From: Acidimicrobiales bacterium
Lineage (GTDB): Bacteria > Actinomycetota > Acidimicrobiia > Acidimicrobiales > RAAP-2
Direction: 5' to 3'
Assembly (NCBI GenBank): GCA_025351385.1
Contig: JANXWA010000025.1
Span: 62,001 to 126,000, forward strand
DNA: 64,000 bases
Shown piece by piece: positions 36,466-44,945 of this stretch (position 1 is its first letter; every line of letters begins with the position of its first letter). The notes beneath the pieces are model-generated. The model searched no databases. It was given only the letters and a program-made list of their open reading frames with translations, and was not told the DNA's origin. The position numbers and the translations under genes were made by a program.

Positions 36466-37905
36466 GTGACTTCATTCGATCTGGTCCTCGACCGCCTCAA
36501 CGAACTCGCGAAATCCTCGAGTCCTCTCGCCCGTGCTTTCGACGACGCGGGCTTCTCGCTCTACGCCGTGGGGGGCTCGGTTCGTGACGCCATCCTGGGC
36601 GAACCCAATCGTGAGGACTACGAGATCGACTTCACGACGAACGCCCGTCCGGACGACATCGCGCGCCTGATGAAGCCCTTGTGCACGGCGCTCTGGGAGC
36701 AAGGACGCGCCTTCGGCACGATCGGCGGAACCCTCCGCGCAAGTGGAATCAAGGCCGAGGTCACCACGTTCCGGTCCGAGGCGTACGTCGATCACTCGCG
36801 AAAGCCCTCGGTCGAGTGGGGCGACTCCCTGGAAGCCGATCTCAGCCGTCGTGACTTCACCATCAATGCCCTGGCCCTCGACGTGGTGGCCCTCGACGCC
36901 GCAACTCCGGGCGTGCAGACGTTGTTCGACTTCCATAATGGCTACAACGACCTTCACGACCGGATGCTGCGAACGCCGATCGACCCCGAGATCCTCTTCA
37001 GCGATGACCCGCTACGCATGTTGCGGGCCGCGCGATTCGCGGCGCGCCTCGACATGACCATCGATCCGGGGATCGAGGTCGCGGCGACGAGGATGGCCGA
37101 GCGGTTGGAGAAGGTGTCGGCGGAGCGCATCCGCGGCGAGCTCGACCTCTTGATGCTGACCGATCGGCCCTCGATCGGCCTTGACTTCATTGTTCGCACG
37201 GGGCTCGCCGACCATTTCCTTCCCGAGCTTCCGAAGCTGCAGCTCGAACAGGACCCGATCCACCAGCACAAGGACGTGTTGAAGCACACCTGGGCCGTGG
37301 TGGACAAGACCTCACCGGAGTTGGCGCTGCGCCTCGCCGCGCTCTTCCACGACATCGGCAAACCCAACACCCGAGCCATCAGCGACGAAGGGGTCACCTT
37401 CCGATTCCACGAGGTGGTGGGGGCGAAGATGACGCGCAAGCGCATGGTCGCGCTGAAGTACTCCCTGGAGATGATCGACGACGTGAGCATGCTCGTGGAG
37501 CTGCATTTGCGTTTCCACACTTACAAGATGGGATGGAGCGACAAGGCGGTTCGACGATACGTGCGAGACGCCGGGCACCTGTTGGACGAGCTCAATGAGT
37601 TGACTCGGTGCGACTGCACGACTCGCAATGCTCGCAAGGCCGCCGCACTGGACCAGCGAATGGACGAGCTCGAGATCCGAATCGCCGAACTGCGTGAGCA
37701 AGAGGATCTCAGCCGACTGCGTCCGGCCCTCGACGGCGTGGCGGTGATGGAGTTGCTCGACGTCAAACCCAGTCCTGTGGTCGGCCGGGCTCTGGACTTC
37801 TTGATGGAGATTCGACTTGACGAGGGCGAGATCTCGACTCAGGAGGCGGCGGTTCGATTGCGCGAATGGTGGTTGGAGCAGAGCGACTCCGGCGGACACG
37901 CCTGA
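36466..37905 (+). CDS. cca: CCA tRNA nucleotidyltransferase with HD domain
   Basis: A 479-aa class II enzyme completing tRNA 3' CCA ends. YAVGGSVRDAILG loop; metal-binding motif written E53-I-D55 (YEIDFTT), where Asp-x-Asp is usual; RRDFTINALALD; ARFAARL; then an HD domain with LFHDIGKP. Divergent from the DUF6049/murJ unit, as pcnA is in mycobacteria. GTG start without a ribosome site. Confident family; the E-for-D change is a real deviation in the read. Confidence 0.94.
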   Translation: MTSFDLVLDRLNELAKSSSPLARAFDDAGFSLYAVGGSVRDAILGEPNREDYEIDFTTNARPDDIARLMKPLCTALWEQGRAFGTIGGTLRASGIKAEVTTFRSEAYVDHSRKPSVEWGDSLEADLSRRDFTINALALDVVALDAATPGVQTLFDFHNGYNDLHDRMLRTPIDPEILFSDDPLRMLRAARFAARLDMTIDPGIEVAATRMAERLEKVSAERIRGELDLLMLTDRPSIGLDFIVRTGLADHFLPELPKLQLEQDPIHQHKDVLKHTWAVVDKTSPELALRLAALFHDIGKPNTRAISDEGVTFRFHEVVGAKMTRKRMVALKYSLEMIDDVSMLVELHLRFHTYKMGWSDKAVRRYVRDAGHLLDELNELTRCDCTTRNARKAAALDQRMDELEIRIAELREQEDLSRLRPALDGVAVMELLDVKPSPVVGRALDFLMEIRLDEGEISTQEAAVRLREWWLEQSDSGGHA

Positions 37906-37932
37906 TTCCACTATCAGCTTCGTAAGAAAGGG

Positions 37933-37976
37933 AAGAACCCCTGATGAAAGGCTTAAAGCCTCGTCAGGGGTTCTTT
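37933..37976. terminator. Bidirectional intrinsic terminator
   Basis: AAGAACCCCTGA (37933-37944) pairs with TCAGGGGTTCTT (37964-37975). The loop contains a second small pair, GGC/GCC around TTAAA. A-rich and T-rich ends on both sides suit termination of cca and of convergent ino1. Confidence 0.8.
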
Positions 37977-38007
37977 CCGAAACGTCGACCTCGACGCAAC
38001 CGTTTGC

Positions 38008-39102
38008 CTACGGCCACACGAGGTTCTCCGCGCCCTCGTCGGCGAACTCCTCGACCATCCGGTGCGCCACGTCGTCGTGGTACTGCACGGGCGGGGACTT
38101 CATGAAGTAGGCCGAAGGTCCGATGATCGGTCCGCCGATACCGCGGTCGAGGGCGACCTTGGCGCAGCGCACGGCGTCGATGATGACACCGGCGGAGTTC
38201 GGCGAGTCCCACACCTCGAGCTTCAGCTCGACGTTGAGCGGTACGTCGCCGAAGTTGCGACCCTCCATACGAATGTAGGCCCACTTGCGGTCGAGCAGCC
38301 ACGGCACGTGGTCACTCGGGCCGATGTGCACGTCGTCGGGGTCCATGTGGCTGAAGTCGAGCTGTGACGTCACGGCCTGGGTCTTGGAGATCTTCTTGGA
38401 CTCGAGTCGCTCGCGCTCGAGCATGTTCTTGAAGTCCATGTTGCCGCCCACGTTCAACTGATACGTGTGGTCGAGGGCGAGGCCTCGGTCCTCGAAAAGG
38501 CGGGTGAGCACGCGGTGGACGATTGTGGCACCGACCTGGCTCTTGATGTCGTCGCCGATGATCGGCACGCCCGCGTCGATGAACTTCTGGGCCCAGACGG
38601 GGTCCGAGGCGATGAAGACGGGTATGGCGTTGACGAAGGCGACGCCGGCGTCGATGGCGCACTGGGCGTAGTAGCGCTGGGCCTGCTCCGAGCCGACGGG
38701 TAGGTATGACACGAGCACTTCGGCCTTGGCGTCGCGCAGCGCTTGGGCGACGTCCACCGGCTCGGCGGGTGACTCCTCGATGACGTCGCGGTAGTACTTG
38801 TTGAGGCCGTCCATCGTCGGACCGCGCAGAACGGTGACTCCGAGGGTGGGAACGTCAGCGAACTTGATCGTGTTGTTCATGCCGCCGTCAATCGCCTTGC
38901 TCAGGTCGCTGCCGACCTTCGAGCCGTCGACGTCGAAGGCGGCGACGAAGTCGATCTCACTGACGTGGTAGCCGCCCAGCACGACGTGCATGAGTCCGGG
39001 CACGTGATCGCCCGGCTTGGCTTCCTTGTAATAGGTGACGCCCTGGACGAGTGAGCTGGCGCAGTTTCCGACGCCCGCGATGGCCACGCGAATCTTCTCC
39101 AT
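38008..39102 (-). CDS. ino1: Myo-inositol-1-phosphate synthase
   Basis: A 364-aa enzyme of the actinobacterial type: NAD-dependent conversion of glucose-6-phosphate to inositol-1-phosphate, feeding phosphatidylinositol and mycothiol. N-terminal Rossmann [25 protein letters not shown]; core catalytic region [14 protein letters not shown] and SPPVQYHDD near the end. The ATG has GGAGAG upstream, 12 bases after padR, so the two are one operon. Same arrangement as Rv0046c-Rv0047c. Confidence 0.96.
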   Translation of the reverse strand: MEKIRVAIAGVGNCASSLVQGVTYYKEAKPGDHVPGLMHVVLGGYHVSEIDFVAAFDVDGSKVGSDLSKAIDGGMNNTIKFADVPTLGVTVLRGPTMDGLNKYYRDVIEESPAEPVDVAQALRDAKAEVLVSYLPVGSEQAQRYYAQCAIDAGVAFVNAIPVFIASDPVWAQKFIDAGVPIIGDDIKSQVGATIVHRVLTRLFEDRGLALDHTYQLNVGGNMDFKNMLERERLESKKISKTQAVTSQLDFSHMDPDDVHIGPSDHVPWLLDRKWAYIRMEGRNFGDVPLNVELKLEVWDSPNSAGVIIDAVRCAKVALDRGIGGPIIGPSAYFMKSPPVQYHDDVAHRMVEEFADEGAENLVWP

Positions 39103-39114
39103 GGCTCTCCTTTC

Positions 39115-39726
39115 CTACTTCGCTTCTCGGGCGAAGGTTTGCTGATTACTCCGTTCGGTGGACAACAGGTTGTCAATCCACGCGAGATCCAACTCGACGC
39201 CCTTGGCCGCGTGCTCCATGACACTTCGCGCGTAGGAGTCGAGCTGCTCATTGTGCGCGCCGGCGCGAACCTCGGCCAGTCGCGCGACGAGGTCGGCGCG
39301 TCGGCGCTCGAGCAGACCCACCCGCAGGCTTGGGGTGAGGTACTTGGCGAGCGCCATGCGAAGTGAGAAGTTCTTGCTGTCGTCGAGGGTGGCCGGGTCG
39401 CTCAGTAGCGTGACGAACTCCTCACGGCCCTTCTCGGTGATGCGGTAGACCTTTCGACCGCGTCGACCCAGTCCAGGGGTCGCGCGCAGCGATCGCAACG
39501 ACGCGCGCTCACCGGAGAGTGAGCCGGTGGAGAGCGGGCTCACGCGTGAGCTCTCAGCGACCACCGCTTCGACGCAACCGAATCGTTCGAGTCGGGCCAG
39601 CGCTGGATAGATCGAACCGAAGGAGACGTTCGCCCATACGCCGAGTCGGTCGCGCAATTGGGTCCGGATCTCGTAGCCGTGGTGGTCACGATCCATGAGC
39701 AGTCCGAGGATGGCGATGTCTAACAC
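39115..39726 (-). CDS. PadR-family transcriptional regulator
   Basis: 203 aa. Winged-helix N-terminus LDIAILGLLMDRDHHGYEIRTQLRDRLG with WANVSFGSIYPALARLERFG, a wing containing an insertion of about 25 residues before GRKVYRITEKGREEF, then a helical dimerisation domain. GTG start at 39726 with a -10-like TACTAT 7 bases upstream and no ribosome site, so the mRNA is probably leaderless. A perfect palindrome in its promoter implies autorepression and control of downstream ino1. Confidence 0.88.
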   Translation of the reverse strand: MLDIAILGLLMDRDHHGYEIRTQLRDRLGVWANVSFGSIYPALARLERFGCVEAVVAESSRVSPLSTGSLSGERASLRSLRATPGLGRRGRKVYRITEKGREEFVTLLSDPATLDDSKNFSLRMALAKYLTPSLRVGLLERRRADLVARLAEVRAGAHNEQLDSYARSVMEHAAKGVELDLAWIDNLLSTERSNQQTFAREAK

Positions 39727-39733
39727 GCGAAAT

Positions 39734-39739
39734 ATAGTA
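39734..39739 (-). promoter_or_regulatory. -10 box of padR-ino1 operon
   Basis: TACTAT on the minus strand, ending 7 bases before the padR GTG. Confidence 0.45.
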
Positions 39740-39742
39740 TCA

Positions 39743-39758
39743 GTTCGATATATCGAAC
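39743..39758. promoter_or_regulatory. Probable PadR operator palindrome
   Basis: Perfect 16-base palindrome GTTCGATATATCGAAC, located in the -35/-10 spacer region of padR and just upstream of the DUF5318 promoter. Confidence 0.65.
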
Positions 39759-39773
39759 GTGACGTCGTGTCAT

Positions 39774-39801
39774 TTGTCCATGAATTGCTGGGCGGTAGTG
39801 T
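39774..39801 (+). promoter_or_regulatory. Promoter of DUF5318-panB, leaderless
   Basis: TTGTCC (39774-39779), a 16-base spacer and TAGTGT (39796-39801), followed after 8 bases by the ATG. Confidence 0.5.
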
Positions 39802-39809
39802 CACCCGTA

Positions 39810-40238
39810 ATGGATAAGCGGTTCCGCACCAGTACTGCCGACGGAGCAGTGGTCGAGTTCGGGTTGGTCCGCCATGCCCTCCTTGCGAAGGTCGCCGCCG
39901 GCCTCGTGCGCTACGAGGACGTCTGCGACGCACATCCGGAACTGCTGCGCGCGGCGAAGAACGTCGGGCGAAAGACCGGCGAGACCTGTCCCGTCTGCGG
40001 CGACGTTGAGCTCGTCGAGGTGACCTACGTGTTCGGCGCTCGGCTGCCGGCCGGGGGAACGTGCCCGACGTCCAGGGCCGATCTCCTTAAGCTCGAACGC
40101 CGCGAGGAACCCGTGCAGTGCTACGCGGTCGAGGTCTGTGTCGGTTGCAACTTTCACCACCTCGTGCGAAAGTGGGCAGCAGGTGGTCGCCGGATCCGCA
40201 GGGCTCCGGCGGTCCAGCGCAAGGAGGTCGGCGAGTGA
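39810..40238 (+). CDS. DUF5318 family protein (zinc-ribbon-like)
   Basis: 142 aa. Contains CPVCGD and a later CVGCNFHH, giving a CxxC...CxxC pair that may bind zinc, plus VDYRL-like N-terminus replaced by VEFGLVRHALLAKVAAG. Matches the actinobacterial DUF5318 group (Rv0049), which also lies next to padR-ino1. Function unknown. The stop overlaps the panB ATG (TGATG). Confidence 0.78.
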   Translation: MDKRFRTSTADGAVVEFGLVRHALLAKVAAGLVRYEDVCDAHPELLRAAKNVGRKTGETCPVCGDVELVEVTYVFGARLPAGGTCPTSRADLLKLERREEPVQCYAVEVCVGCNFHHLVRKWAAGGRRIRRAPAVQRKEVGE

Positions 40239-41056
40239 TGCTGGGAGCACCGACGATTCGCGCCCGCAAGCGCCGCCATGGCGATGCGCCGCTGGTCATG
40301 GTCACCGCCTATGACGAGCCAGGTGCGCGTCTCGTCGCAGCGGCGGGCGTCGACCTGATCCTGGTTGGGGACTCACTGGCCAACGTGGTGCTCGGTCACG
40401 AGAATACGCTGCACGTCACGGTCGAAGAGATGTGTCATCACGTGCGGGCCGTGGCCGCCGCGAAGCCCAGCGTCCACGTCGTGGCCGACATGCCGTGGTT
40501 GAGCTACCACGTCGGGGTCGGCGACAGCGTTCGAAACGCTGCCGCTCTCATCCGCAGCGGGGCCAACAGTGTGAAGCTCGAGGGCGGTCGGGTGCGGCGC
40601 GACGTCGTACGGGCGCTGCTCGCCGCCGAGATCCCGGTGATGGGGCACCTCGGCCTCACGCCCCAGAGCGTGATGATGCTGGGTGGGTTCAAGGTCCAGG
40701 CCAAGACGCACGAGGCGGCCAAGCTGCTGATCGAGGATGCCCAACTACTCCAGGACGAGGGCGTCTTCGCGGTCGTGATCGAGGGGGTGCCCAGTGTCGT
40801 GGGCAAGATCGTCACCGAGGCGATTGACATCCCCACGATCGGCATCGGCGCCGGTCCCGACACCGACGGACAGGTTCTGGTCTTCCACGACCTGCTCGGT
40901 CTGGGGAATAGGGCACCGGCGAAGTTCGTCCGCCAGTACGCGGATCTGGGTTCAGAGATCACCAAGGCGATCGGCCGGTTCGCCCAAGACGTTCGAAGTG
41001 GCGGGTTTCCCGACGAGTCGGAGGCCTACGCCAACCCCGAAGGGCTGTTCGACTAG
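40238..41056 (+). CDS. panB: 3-methyl-2-oxobutanoate hydroxymethyltransferase
   Basis: A 272-aa TIM-barrel enzyme making ketopantoate for pantothenate/CoA. Motifs: VMVTAYDEPGARLVAAAGVD, ILVGDSLANVVLGH, DMPWLSYHVG, SVKLEGG, GHLGLTPQS and GIGAGPDTDGQVLVFHD. The ATG at 40238 has GGAGG 10 bases upstream; the longer frame lies inside DUF5318. It occupies the position held by ponA1 in mycobacteria. Confidence 0.95.
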   Translation: MLGAPTIRARKRRHGDAPLVMVTAYDEPGARLVAAAGVDLILVGDSLANVVLGHENTLHVTVEEMCHHVRAVAAAKPSVHVVADMPWLSYHVGVGDSVRNAAALIRSGANSVKLEGGRVRRDVVRALLAAEIPVMGHLGLTPQSVMMLGGFKVQAKTHEAAKLLIEDAQLLQDEGVFAVVIEGVPSVVGKIVTEAIDIPTIGIGAGPDTDGQVLVFHDLLGLGNRAPAKFVRQYADLGSEITKAIGRFAQDVRSGGFPDESEAYANPEGLFD

Positions 41057-41086
41057 CCAGAAACTGGCCCGTGGACTAGCATTGAC

Positions 41087-41153
41087 CTTCCCACGAACGT
41101 GGGGAAGTGCCAATGAACCCTGCTCTGTCTTCCGCAGAGCCCGGCCTAGCCGG
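41087..41153 (+). promoter_or_regulatory. Structured 5' leader of the rpsF operon (possible S6:S18 autoregulatory RNA)
   Basis: Three consecutive hairpins: CTTCCCAC/GTGGGGAAG (41087-41107), GCTCTG/CAGAGC with loop TCTTCCG (41122-41140), and CCGGC/GCCGG (41141-41153). The second loop ends in CCG, the trinucleotide bound by S6:S18 in known leaders. A TAGCAT -10-like box lies at 41077-41082. Confidence 0.4.
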
Positions 41154-41176
41154 ACCAGAGGGAAAGGAAACCGGCC

Positions 41177-41497
41177 ATGAGGCCCTATGAGACCATGATC
41201 GTGTTCGACACCGCCGTCGACGCGCAGACCATCCAGATCGCACTTGATCGTGCTCTTGAGACCATCCGTTCCAACGGAGGAACTCCGGGAACCATCGACC
41301 GTTGGGGCAAGCGTCCCTTGGCCTACGAGATCAACAAGCGCAAAGAGGGCTACTACGTTCTGGCGGAGTTCAGTGGCGAGACGGCGACCGTTGTCGAACT
41401 CGACCGGATCCTGACCCTGTCGGACGAGGTCCTTCGCTTCAAGATCCTCCGCCGTCATGTCAAGAAGAGCTCGAGCCGAGTCACGGCTCAGGCGTAA
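41177..41497 (+). CDS. rpsF: 30S ribosomal protein S6
   Basis: A 106-aa S6: MRPYETMIVFDT at the start, GKRPLAYEINKRKEGYYVLAEF in the centre and VLRFKILRRH at the end. GGAAAGGA ribosome site. First gene of rpsF-ssb-rpsR-rplI. Confidence 0.97.
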   Translation: MRPYETMIVFDTAVDAQTIQIALDRALETIRSNGGTPGTIDRWGKRPLAYEINKRKEGYYVLAEFSGETATVVELDRILTLSDEVLRFKILRRHVKKSSSRVTAQA

Positions 41498-41529
41498 GTT
41501 CGGACGTCGAGCGATCCAAGGAGAAGAAA

Positions 41530-41985
41530 ATGGCCGATAACACCATCACCATCGTCGGGAACGTGACCCGTGATCCCGAACTGAAGTTCTTGAACAGCGG
41601 ACAGGCGGCTTTGAAACTTTCGGTCGCCGTCAACCGCCGCTGGCAGAACCGACAGACCCAGGAGTGGGAGGAGCGCGTCTCCTACTTCGAGGTCGTGGGC
41701 TACGGTTCACTCGCCGAGAACGCCGCGAACTCCCTTTCGAAGGGCTCGCGTGTCATCGTCAACGGTCGTCTCGAGCAGCGAAGCTGGGAGACCGAGAACG
41801 GCGACAAGCGCTCGATCGTCGAGATCAACGCCGACGAGATCGGCCCGAGCCTCAAGTGGGCGACCGCGGCCGTCACCAAGACACCACGGGCCGAGGGTGG
41901 CAACTTCCAGTCGAATGACCGACCTGCCGCCGCCCCGCGCTCGAACGAACCCAGTACCTACGCCTTCGATGAGGAGCCCTTCTAA
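41530..41985 (+). CDS. ssb: Single-stranded DNA-binding protein
   Basis: A 151-aa SSB. OB fold: [20 protein letters not shown]...LSVAVNRRW...[10 protein letters not shown]. Flexible Pro/Asn/Arg tail ending DEEPF, the partner-recruiting tip. AAGGAG ribosome site; the stop overlaps the rpsR start (TAATG). Confidence 0.96.
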   Translation: MADNTITIVGNVTRDPELKFLNSGQAALKLSVAVNRRWQNRQTQEWEERVSYFEVVGYGSLAENAANSLSKGSRVIVNGRLEQRSWETENGDKRSIVEINADEIGPSLKWATAAVTKTPRAEGGNFQSNDRPAAAPRSNEPSTYAFDEEPF

Positions 41986-42458
41986 TGCCCCGTATCAACA
42001 ACCCCAAGCCGCCGAAGCGCGCGCCAAAAATCGATACGCGCCGCGGCGCCAAGAAGAAGCCCTGCTCCTTCTGCCAGCACGGCGTCGATACGGTCGATTA
42101 CAAGGACCTGGCGCAGCTGCGAAAGTACATCTCGGACCGCGGCAAGATCCGTGGGCGCAAGGTGTCGGGCAACTGCCAGCAGCACCAGCGCGATGTCACC
42201 GACGCAATCAAGACGGCCCGTGAGTTGGCGCTCCTGCCCTATACCCAGCGCACCGTGACCGAACGTCGCGGTGGCCGTGGACGTGACGGTGGGCGAGACG
42301 ACCGCGGGCCGCGTGGCCCGCGTCCGGACCGTGACGGCGCCGAGTCGCCGGCCGAGGTGGCCGTGGTTGCGGTGGAAGAGGTCGCCGAGATGCTCGACGA
42401 CGCCGCTGTGGCCGCCGAGGTGCTCGCCACCGCAGATGCCGAGGGGGTCAACGAATGA
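41985..42458 (+). CDS. rpsR: 30S ribosomal protein S18 with long C-terminal extension
   Basis: 157 aa. Residues about 25-90 are canonical S18 ([26 protein letters not shown]), of the zinc-binding C+ type: CSFC and CQQH are present. The remaining 65 or so residues are unusual: first Arg/Gly/Asp-rich ([20 protein letters not shown]), then acidic and Ala/Val-rich ([19 protein letters not shown]). Usual S18 is 75-90 aa. The frame is uninterrupted into rplI with an ATGA overlap, so the tail is not an obvious sequencing artefact. Confidence 0.93.
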   Translation: MPRINNPKPPKRAPKIDTRRGAKKKPCSFCQHGVDTVDYKDLAQLRKYISDRGKIRGRKVSGNCQQHQRDVTDAIKTARELALLPYTQRTVTERRGGRGRDGGRDDRGPRGPRPDRDGAESPAEVAVVAVEEVAEMLDDAAVAAEVLATADAEGVNE

Positions 42459-42901
42459 AGGTCCTTCTTCGAAGTGACATCCATGGCGTCGGACGCCGAG
42501 GCGACATCGTCGAGGTGAAGTCTGGCTACGCGCGCAATTTCCTGTTCCCGTCGGGCGCGGCCATGGTCGCGAGCGACACCACCGAACTCCAAGCCGCCTC
42601 GATGCGCAAGGCCCGTGACCTGCGTGACGCCCAGAGTCGCGAGGCTGCCGAGACCCAGCGTGCCGTCATCGAGCAGCAGACCCTCACGGTCGCCGCTCGC
42701 GCCGGCGCCAACGGTCGTCTCTTCGGCTCGGTGACCGAGGCCGACATCGTCAACGCGCTGCGCACGGCGACGGGCATCTCGCTCGACCGCCACGCGATCC
42801 ACATGGTCGAGCACTTGAAGGAAGTCGGCGAGTCGAGCGTGACCGCGACGATCTTCGAGGGCGTAGAGGCGACAATCAAGGTGGAGGTCGTGGCCAAGTA
42901 G
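42455..42901 (+). CDS. rplI: 50S ribosomal protein L9
   Basis: A 148-aa L9. N-terminal [30 protein letters not shown], long connecting helix, C-terminal [14 protein letters not shown]. Start overlaps rpsR by 4 bases. Confidence 0.97.
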   Translation: MKVLLRSDIHGVGRRGDIVEVKSGYARNFLFPSGAAMVASDTTELQAASMRKARDLRDAQSREAAETQRAVIEQQTLTVAARAGANGRLFGSVTEADIVNALRTATGISLDRHAIHMVEHLKEVGESSVTATIFEGVEATIKVEVVAK

Positions 42902-42923
42902 CCCGACGATTCACTACTTCTTC

Positions 42924-42953
42924 ACTACGCCGGGGCCTTGGCCCCGGCGTAGT
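42924..42953. terminator. Strong GC hairpin after rplI
   Basis: Thirteen perfect base pairs (ACTACGCCGGGGC with its complement) closing a CTTG loop, 23 bases after rplI. No T-run follows, so it is a terminator or a 3'-end stabiliser. Confidence 0.65.
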
Positions 42954-43058
42954 CATGTCACACCACGGTGCCATTCTCTGGGTGGACTTAGACACAGGAA
43001 TATCCCCACGTTGTTGTTCTTGCAGCACACAGCCATGATGAGCAACCGTTGAGGTCTT

Positions 43059-44426
43059 ATGACGCAGATTGAATCAGACCGCAATCGACAGGCACCGGGC
43101 AGCGGACGCGTGCCGCCCAGTGCCATCGAGGCCGAGGAGTCGTTGATCGGCGCGATGCTCCTTTCGCCTGAGGCGGTCAGCGTCGCCTACGAGACGGTCC
43201 AGCCCGAGGACTTCTATCGGCCACTGCACGGGCAGATCTTCAGTTCGATCATCGCGTTGGCGAACTCGGGCGAGCCGGTCGACTACGTCACGGTGCAGGC
43301 GAAACTGCAGGAGCGCGGTGCGGTTGCCGTGGAACTCGCGGTGCTCTCGGCGCTGCAGATGAATACGCCGTCGGCCGCCAACGCGCAGCACTACGCCGAG
43401 CTGGTGCGCGAGAAGGCCCAGCAACGCCGCCTGATCTCGGTTGCCGGTGAGATCGTGGATGACGCGTACGTCGCTACCGAGGACGTCGTGGGCCTGATCG
43501 ATGAGGCCGAGCGCAAGATCAACGCCATCGGCGACGCTGGAAGGGTCGACTCGGTGTCACCGCTTCAACGACTCTTGCTCACCGAGGCCGACATTCTCGA
43601 GGAACGCGGAGAGACCCGTGGTCGGATCAACGGGCTCGAGACGGGCTACAAGTCGCTCGACCTTGTGTTGCAGGGCCTTCAACCCAGCAGCATGACGATC
43701 GTCGGTGCCCGTCCCGGCACCGGCAAGACAGCGTTTGCGCTCGGCATCCTGATCCACGTTGGCGCGGTGGTGAAGCGCCCGGCCCTCTTCTTCTCGCTGG
43801 AGATGAGCCGCCAGGAGCTCGCCGAGAGGATCCTCGCCTCGACAGCGCGGATTGACTCGTCCAAGCTGCGTACTGGCGACCTCAGCGACGCCGACTGGAA
43901 TCGGGCGCACGAGGCGTTCGGTTATTTGCAGAGCGCCAAGGTCTTCATCGACGATAACCCGGCGCTGACGGTGATGGACGTGCGGGCGAGGGCCCGGCGC
44001 ATCAAGCAGCAGAACGGCGACCTCGGCGTCGTGATCATCGACTACCTGCAGCTGATGAGCTCGCGCGGACGCGCCGAGAATCGTCAGGTCGAGGTCTCGG
44101 ACATGAGCCGGTCGCTCAAGATCCTCGCGCGCGAGCTGCAGTGCCCGGTGATCGCCCTGTCTCAGTTGTCGAGGAAGCTCGAGGAGCGTGCGGACAAGCG
44201 CCCGATGATGTCGGACCTGCGCGAGTCGGGGTCGCTCGAGCAGGACGCCGACGTCGTGCTCTTCATCTTTCGCCCCGAGCAGTACGGCGAGGTTGCCAAC
44301 GACAAGAAGGCCGAGGCGGAGATCATCGTCGGCAAGAACCGCAATGGTCCCACCCGAACCGCACACCTCACGTGGCGCGGCGAGTTCGCCCGTTTCGACA
44401 ACGTCGCCGAGGCCCGAGAGATCTAG
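43059..44426 (+). CDS. dnaB: Replicative DNA helicase DnaB
   Basis: A 455-aa hexameric helicase without an intein. N-terminal domain VPPSAIEAEESLIGAMLL; Walker A GARPGTGKT (about 217); FFSLEMSRQELAERILA; Walker B VVIIDYLQLM; QLSRKLEERADKRPMMSDLRESGSLEQDAD; KNRNGPT near the end. Uses DciA (19.4 kb) as probable loader. GAGG upstream of the ATG. Confidence 0.97.
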   Translation: MTQIESDRNRQAPGSGRVPPSAIEAEESLIGAMLLSPEAVSVAYETVQPEDFYRPLHGQIFSSIIALANSGEPVDYVTVQAKLQERGAVAVELAVLSALQMNTPSAANAQHYAELVREKAQQRRLISVAGEIVDDAYVATEDVVGLIDEAERKINAIGDAGRVDSVSPLQRLLLTEADILEERGETRGRINGLETGYKSLDLVLQGLQPSSMTIVGARPGTGKTAFALGILIHVGAVVKRPALFFSLEMSRQELAERILASTARIDSSKLRTGDLSDADWNRAHEAFGYLQSAKVFIDDNPALTVMDVRARARRIKQQNGDLGVVIIDYLQLMSSRGRAENRQVEVSDMSRSLKILARELQCPVIALSQLSRKLEERADKRPMMSDLRESGSLEQDADVVLFIFRPEQYGEVANDKKAEAEIIVGKNRNGPTRTAHLTWRGEFARFDNVAEAREI

Positions 44427-44442
44427 GGACGTGTAGGGGCCA

Positions 44443-44460
44443 GGCACTCTGGTCAGTGCC
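44443..44460. terminator. Weak hairpin after dnaB
   Basis: GGCACT and AGTGCC around a CTGGTC loop, 17 bases after the stop; no T-run. Confidence 0.3.
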
Positions 44461-44542
44461 CAGTGGTATTGACCAATGATTGTCCAATCTGCGCCAATTC
44501 AAGCTACACATTGAACTGGTGCGAAGTCTGATTGCGTCTACT

Positions 44543-44818
44543 TCACTCGGATATTTTCAGCTTGACTTCGCACGCCGGCATCACCTCATCGCCGAAGTTG
44601 TTGATCACTTCGATGGCGAATCCCCGGTGCAGGGAGCTTGAAACCGTCGAGCACAGTCTCTTCCACGCGTCGAGGTCAAATTCGGCGTTGCCAGACCTCT
44701 CGAGTCATTCGTGGGGCCTTTCAGATCCCGTGAAATAGGCCTGGCGGACTATGAACTGGTCCACTCCATGGTCGGTGTCGATGAACCAACATGCAATGTC
44801 GTCGACGTCGAGTTCCAC
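44543..44818 (-). pseudogene. Small protein remnant with in-frame TGA
   Basis: Reading from GTG 44818, 37 codons (beginning VELDVDDIACWFIDTDHG) end at a TGA (44707-44705). The same frame then continues for 53 more codons (LERSGNAEFDLDAW..., INNFGDEVMPACEVKLKISE) to a TGA at 44543. Both halves have protein-like composition, so a nonsense mutation in a short gene of about 91 codons is the simplest reading. No family recognised; it could be two tiny ORFs. Confidence 0.4.
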
Positions 44819-44927
44819 TCCTCGCTGAGCTCTTGAGAGCTGTCAACACAAGGTTTCATTCTCGTGACGTCGGGCACCGAAATTCGGAATGAATCGCAGG
44901 CACACCCCGCGAGGCAGGCAAGTGCAC

Positions 44928-44940
44928 GTGGGATTCGAAC
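44928..44940 (-). other. tRNA T-arm/3'-end-like fragment
   Basis: GTGGGATTCGAAC on the plus strand; its complement reads GTTCGAATCCCAC, the T-loop plus 3' stem of a tRNA. The 5' stem half, anticodon arm and CCA are missing, so it is not a functional tRNA. Confidence 0.35.
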
Positions 44941-44945
44941 TCGAC

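Larger units (their letters stand above)
44427..44945. other. Gene-poor spacer after dnaB
   Basis: 519 bases without an intact gene. It holds the weak hairpin, a minus-strand pseudogene-like ORF interrupted by TGA, and a tRNA T-arm-like fragment at its right end. Base composition looks less GC-rich than the flanks. Confidence 0.5.

Noticed and set aside
44705-44707. Selenocysteine insertion at the in-frame TGA
   Set aside because: No selenoprotein family, SECIS-like hairpin or sel genes in the window; nonsense mutation is simpler.
44928-44940. Functional tRNA gene
   Set aside because: Only the T-loop and one stem strand match; no pairing 5' stem, anticodon arm or acceptor stem.
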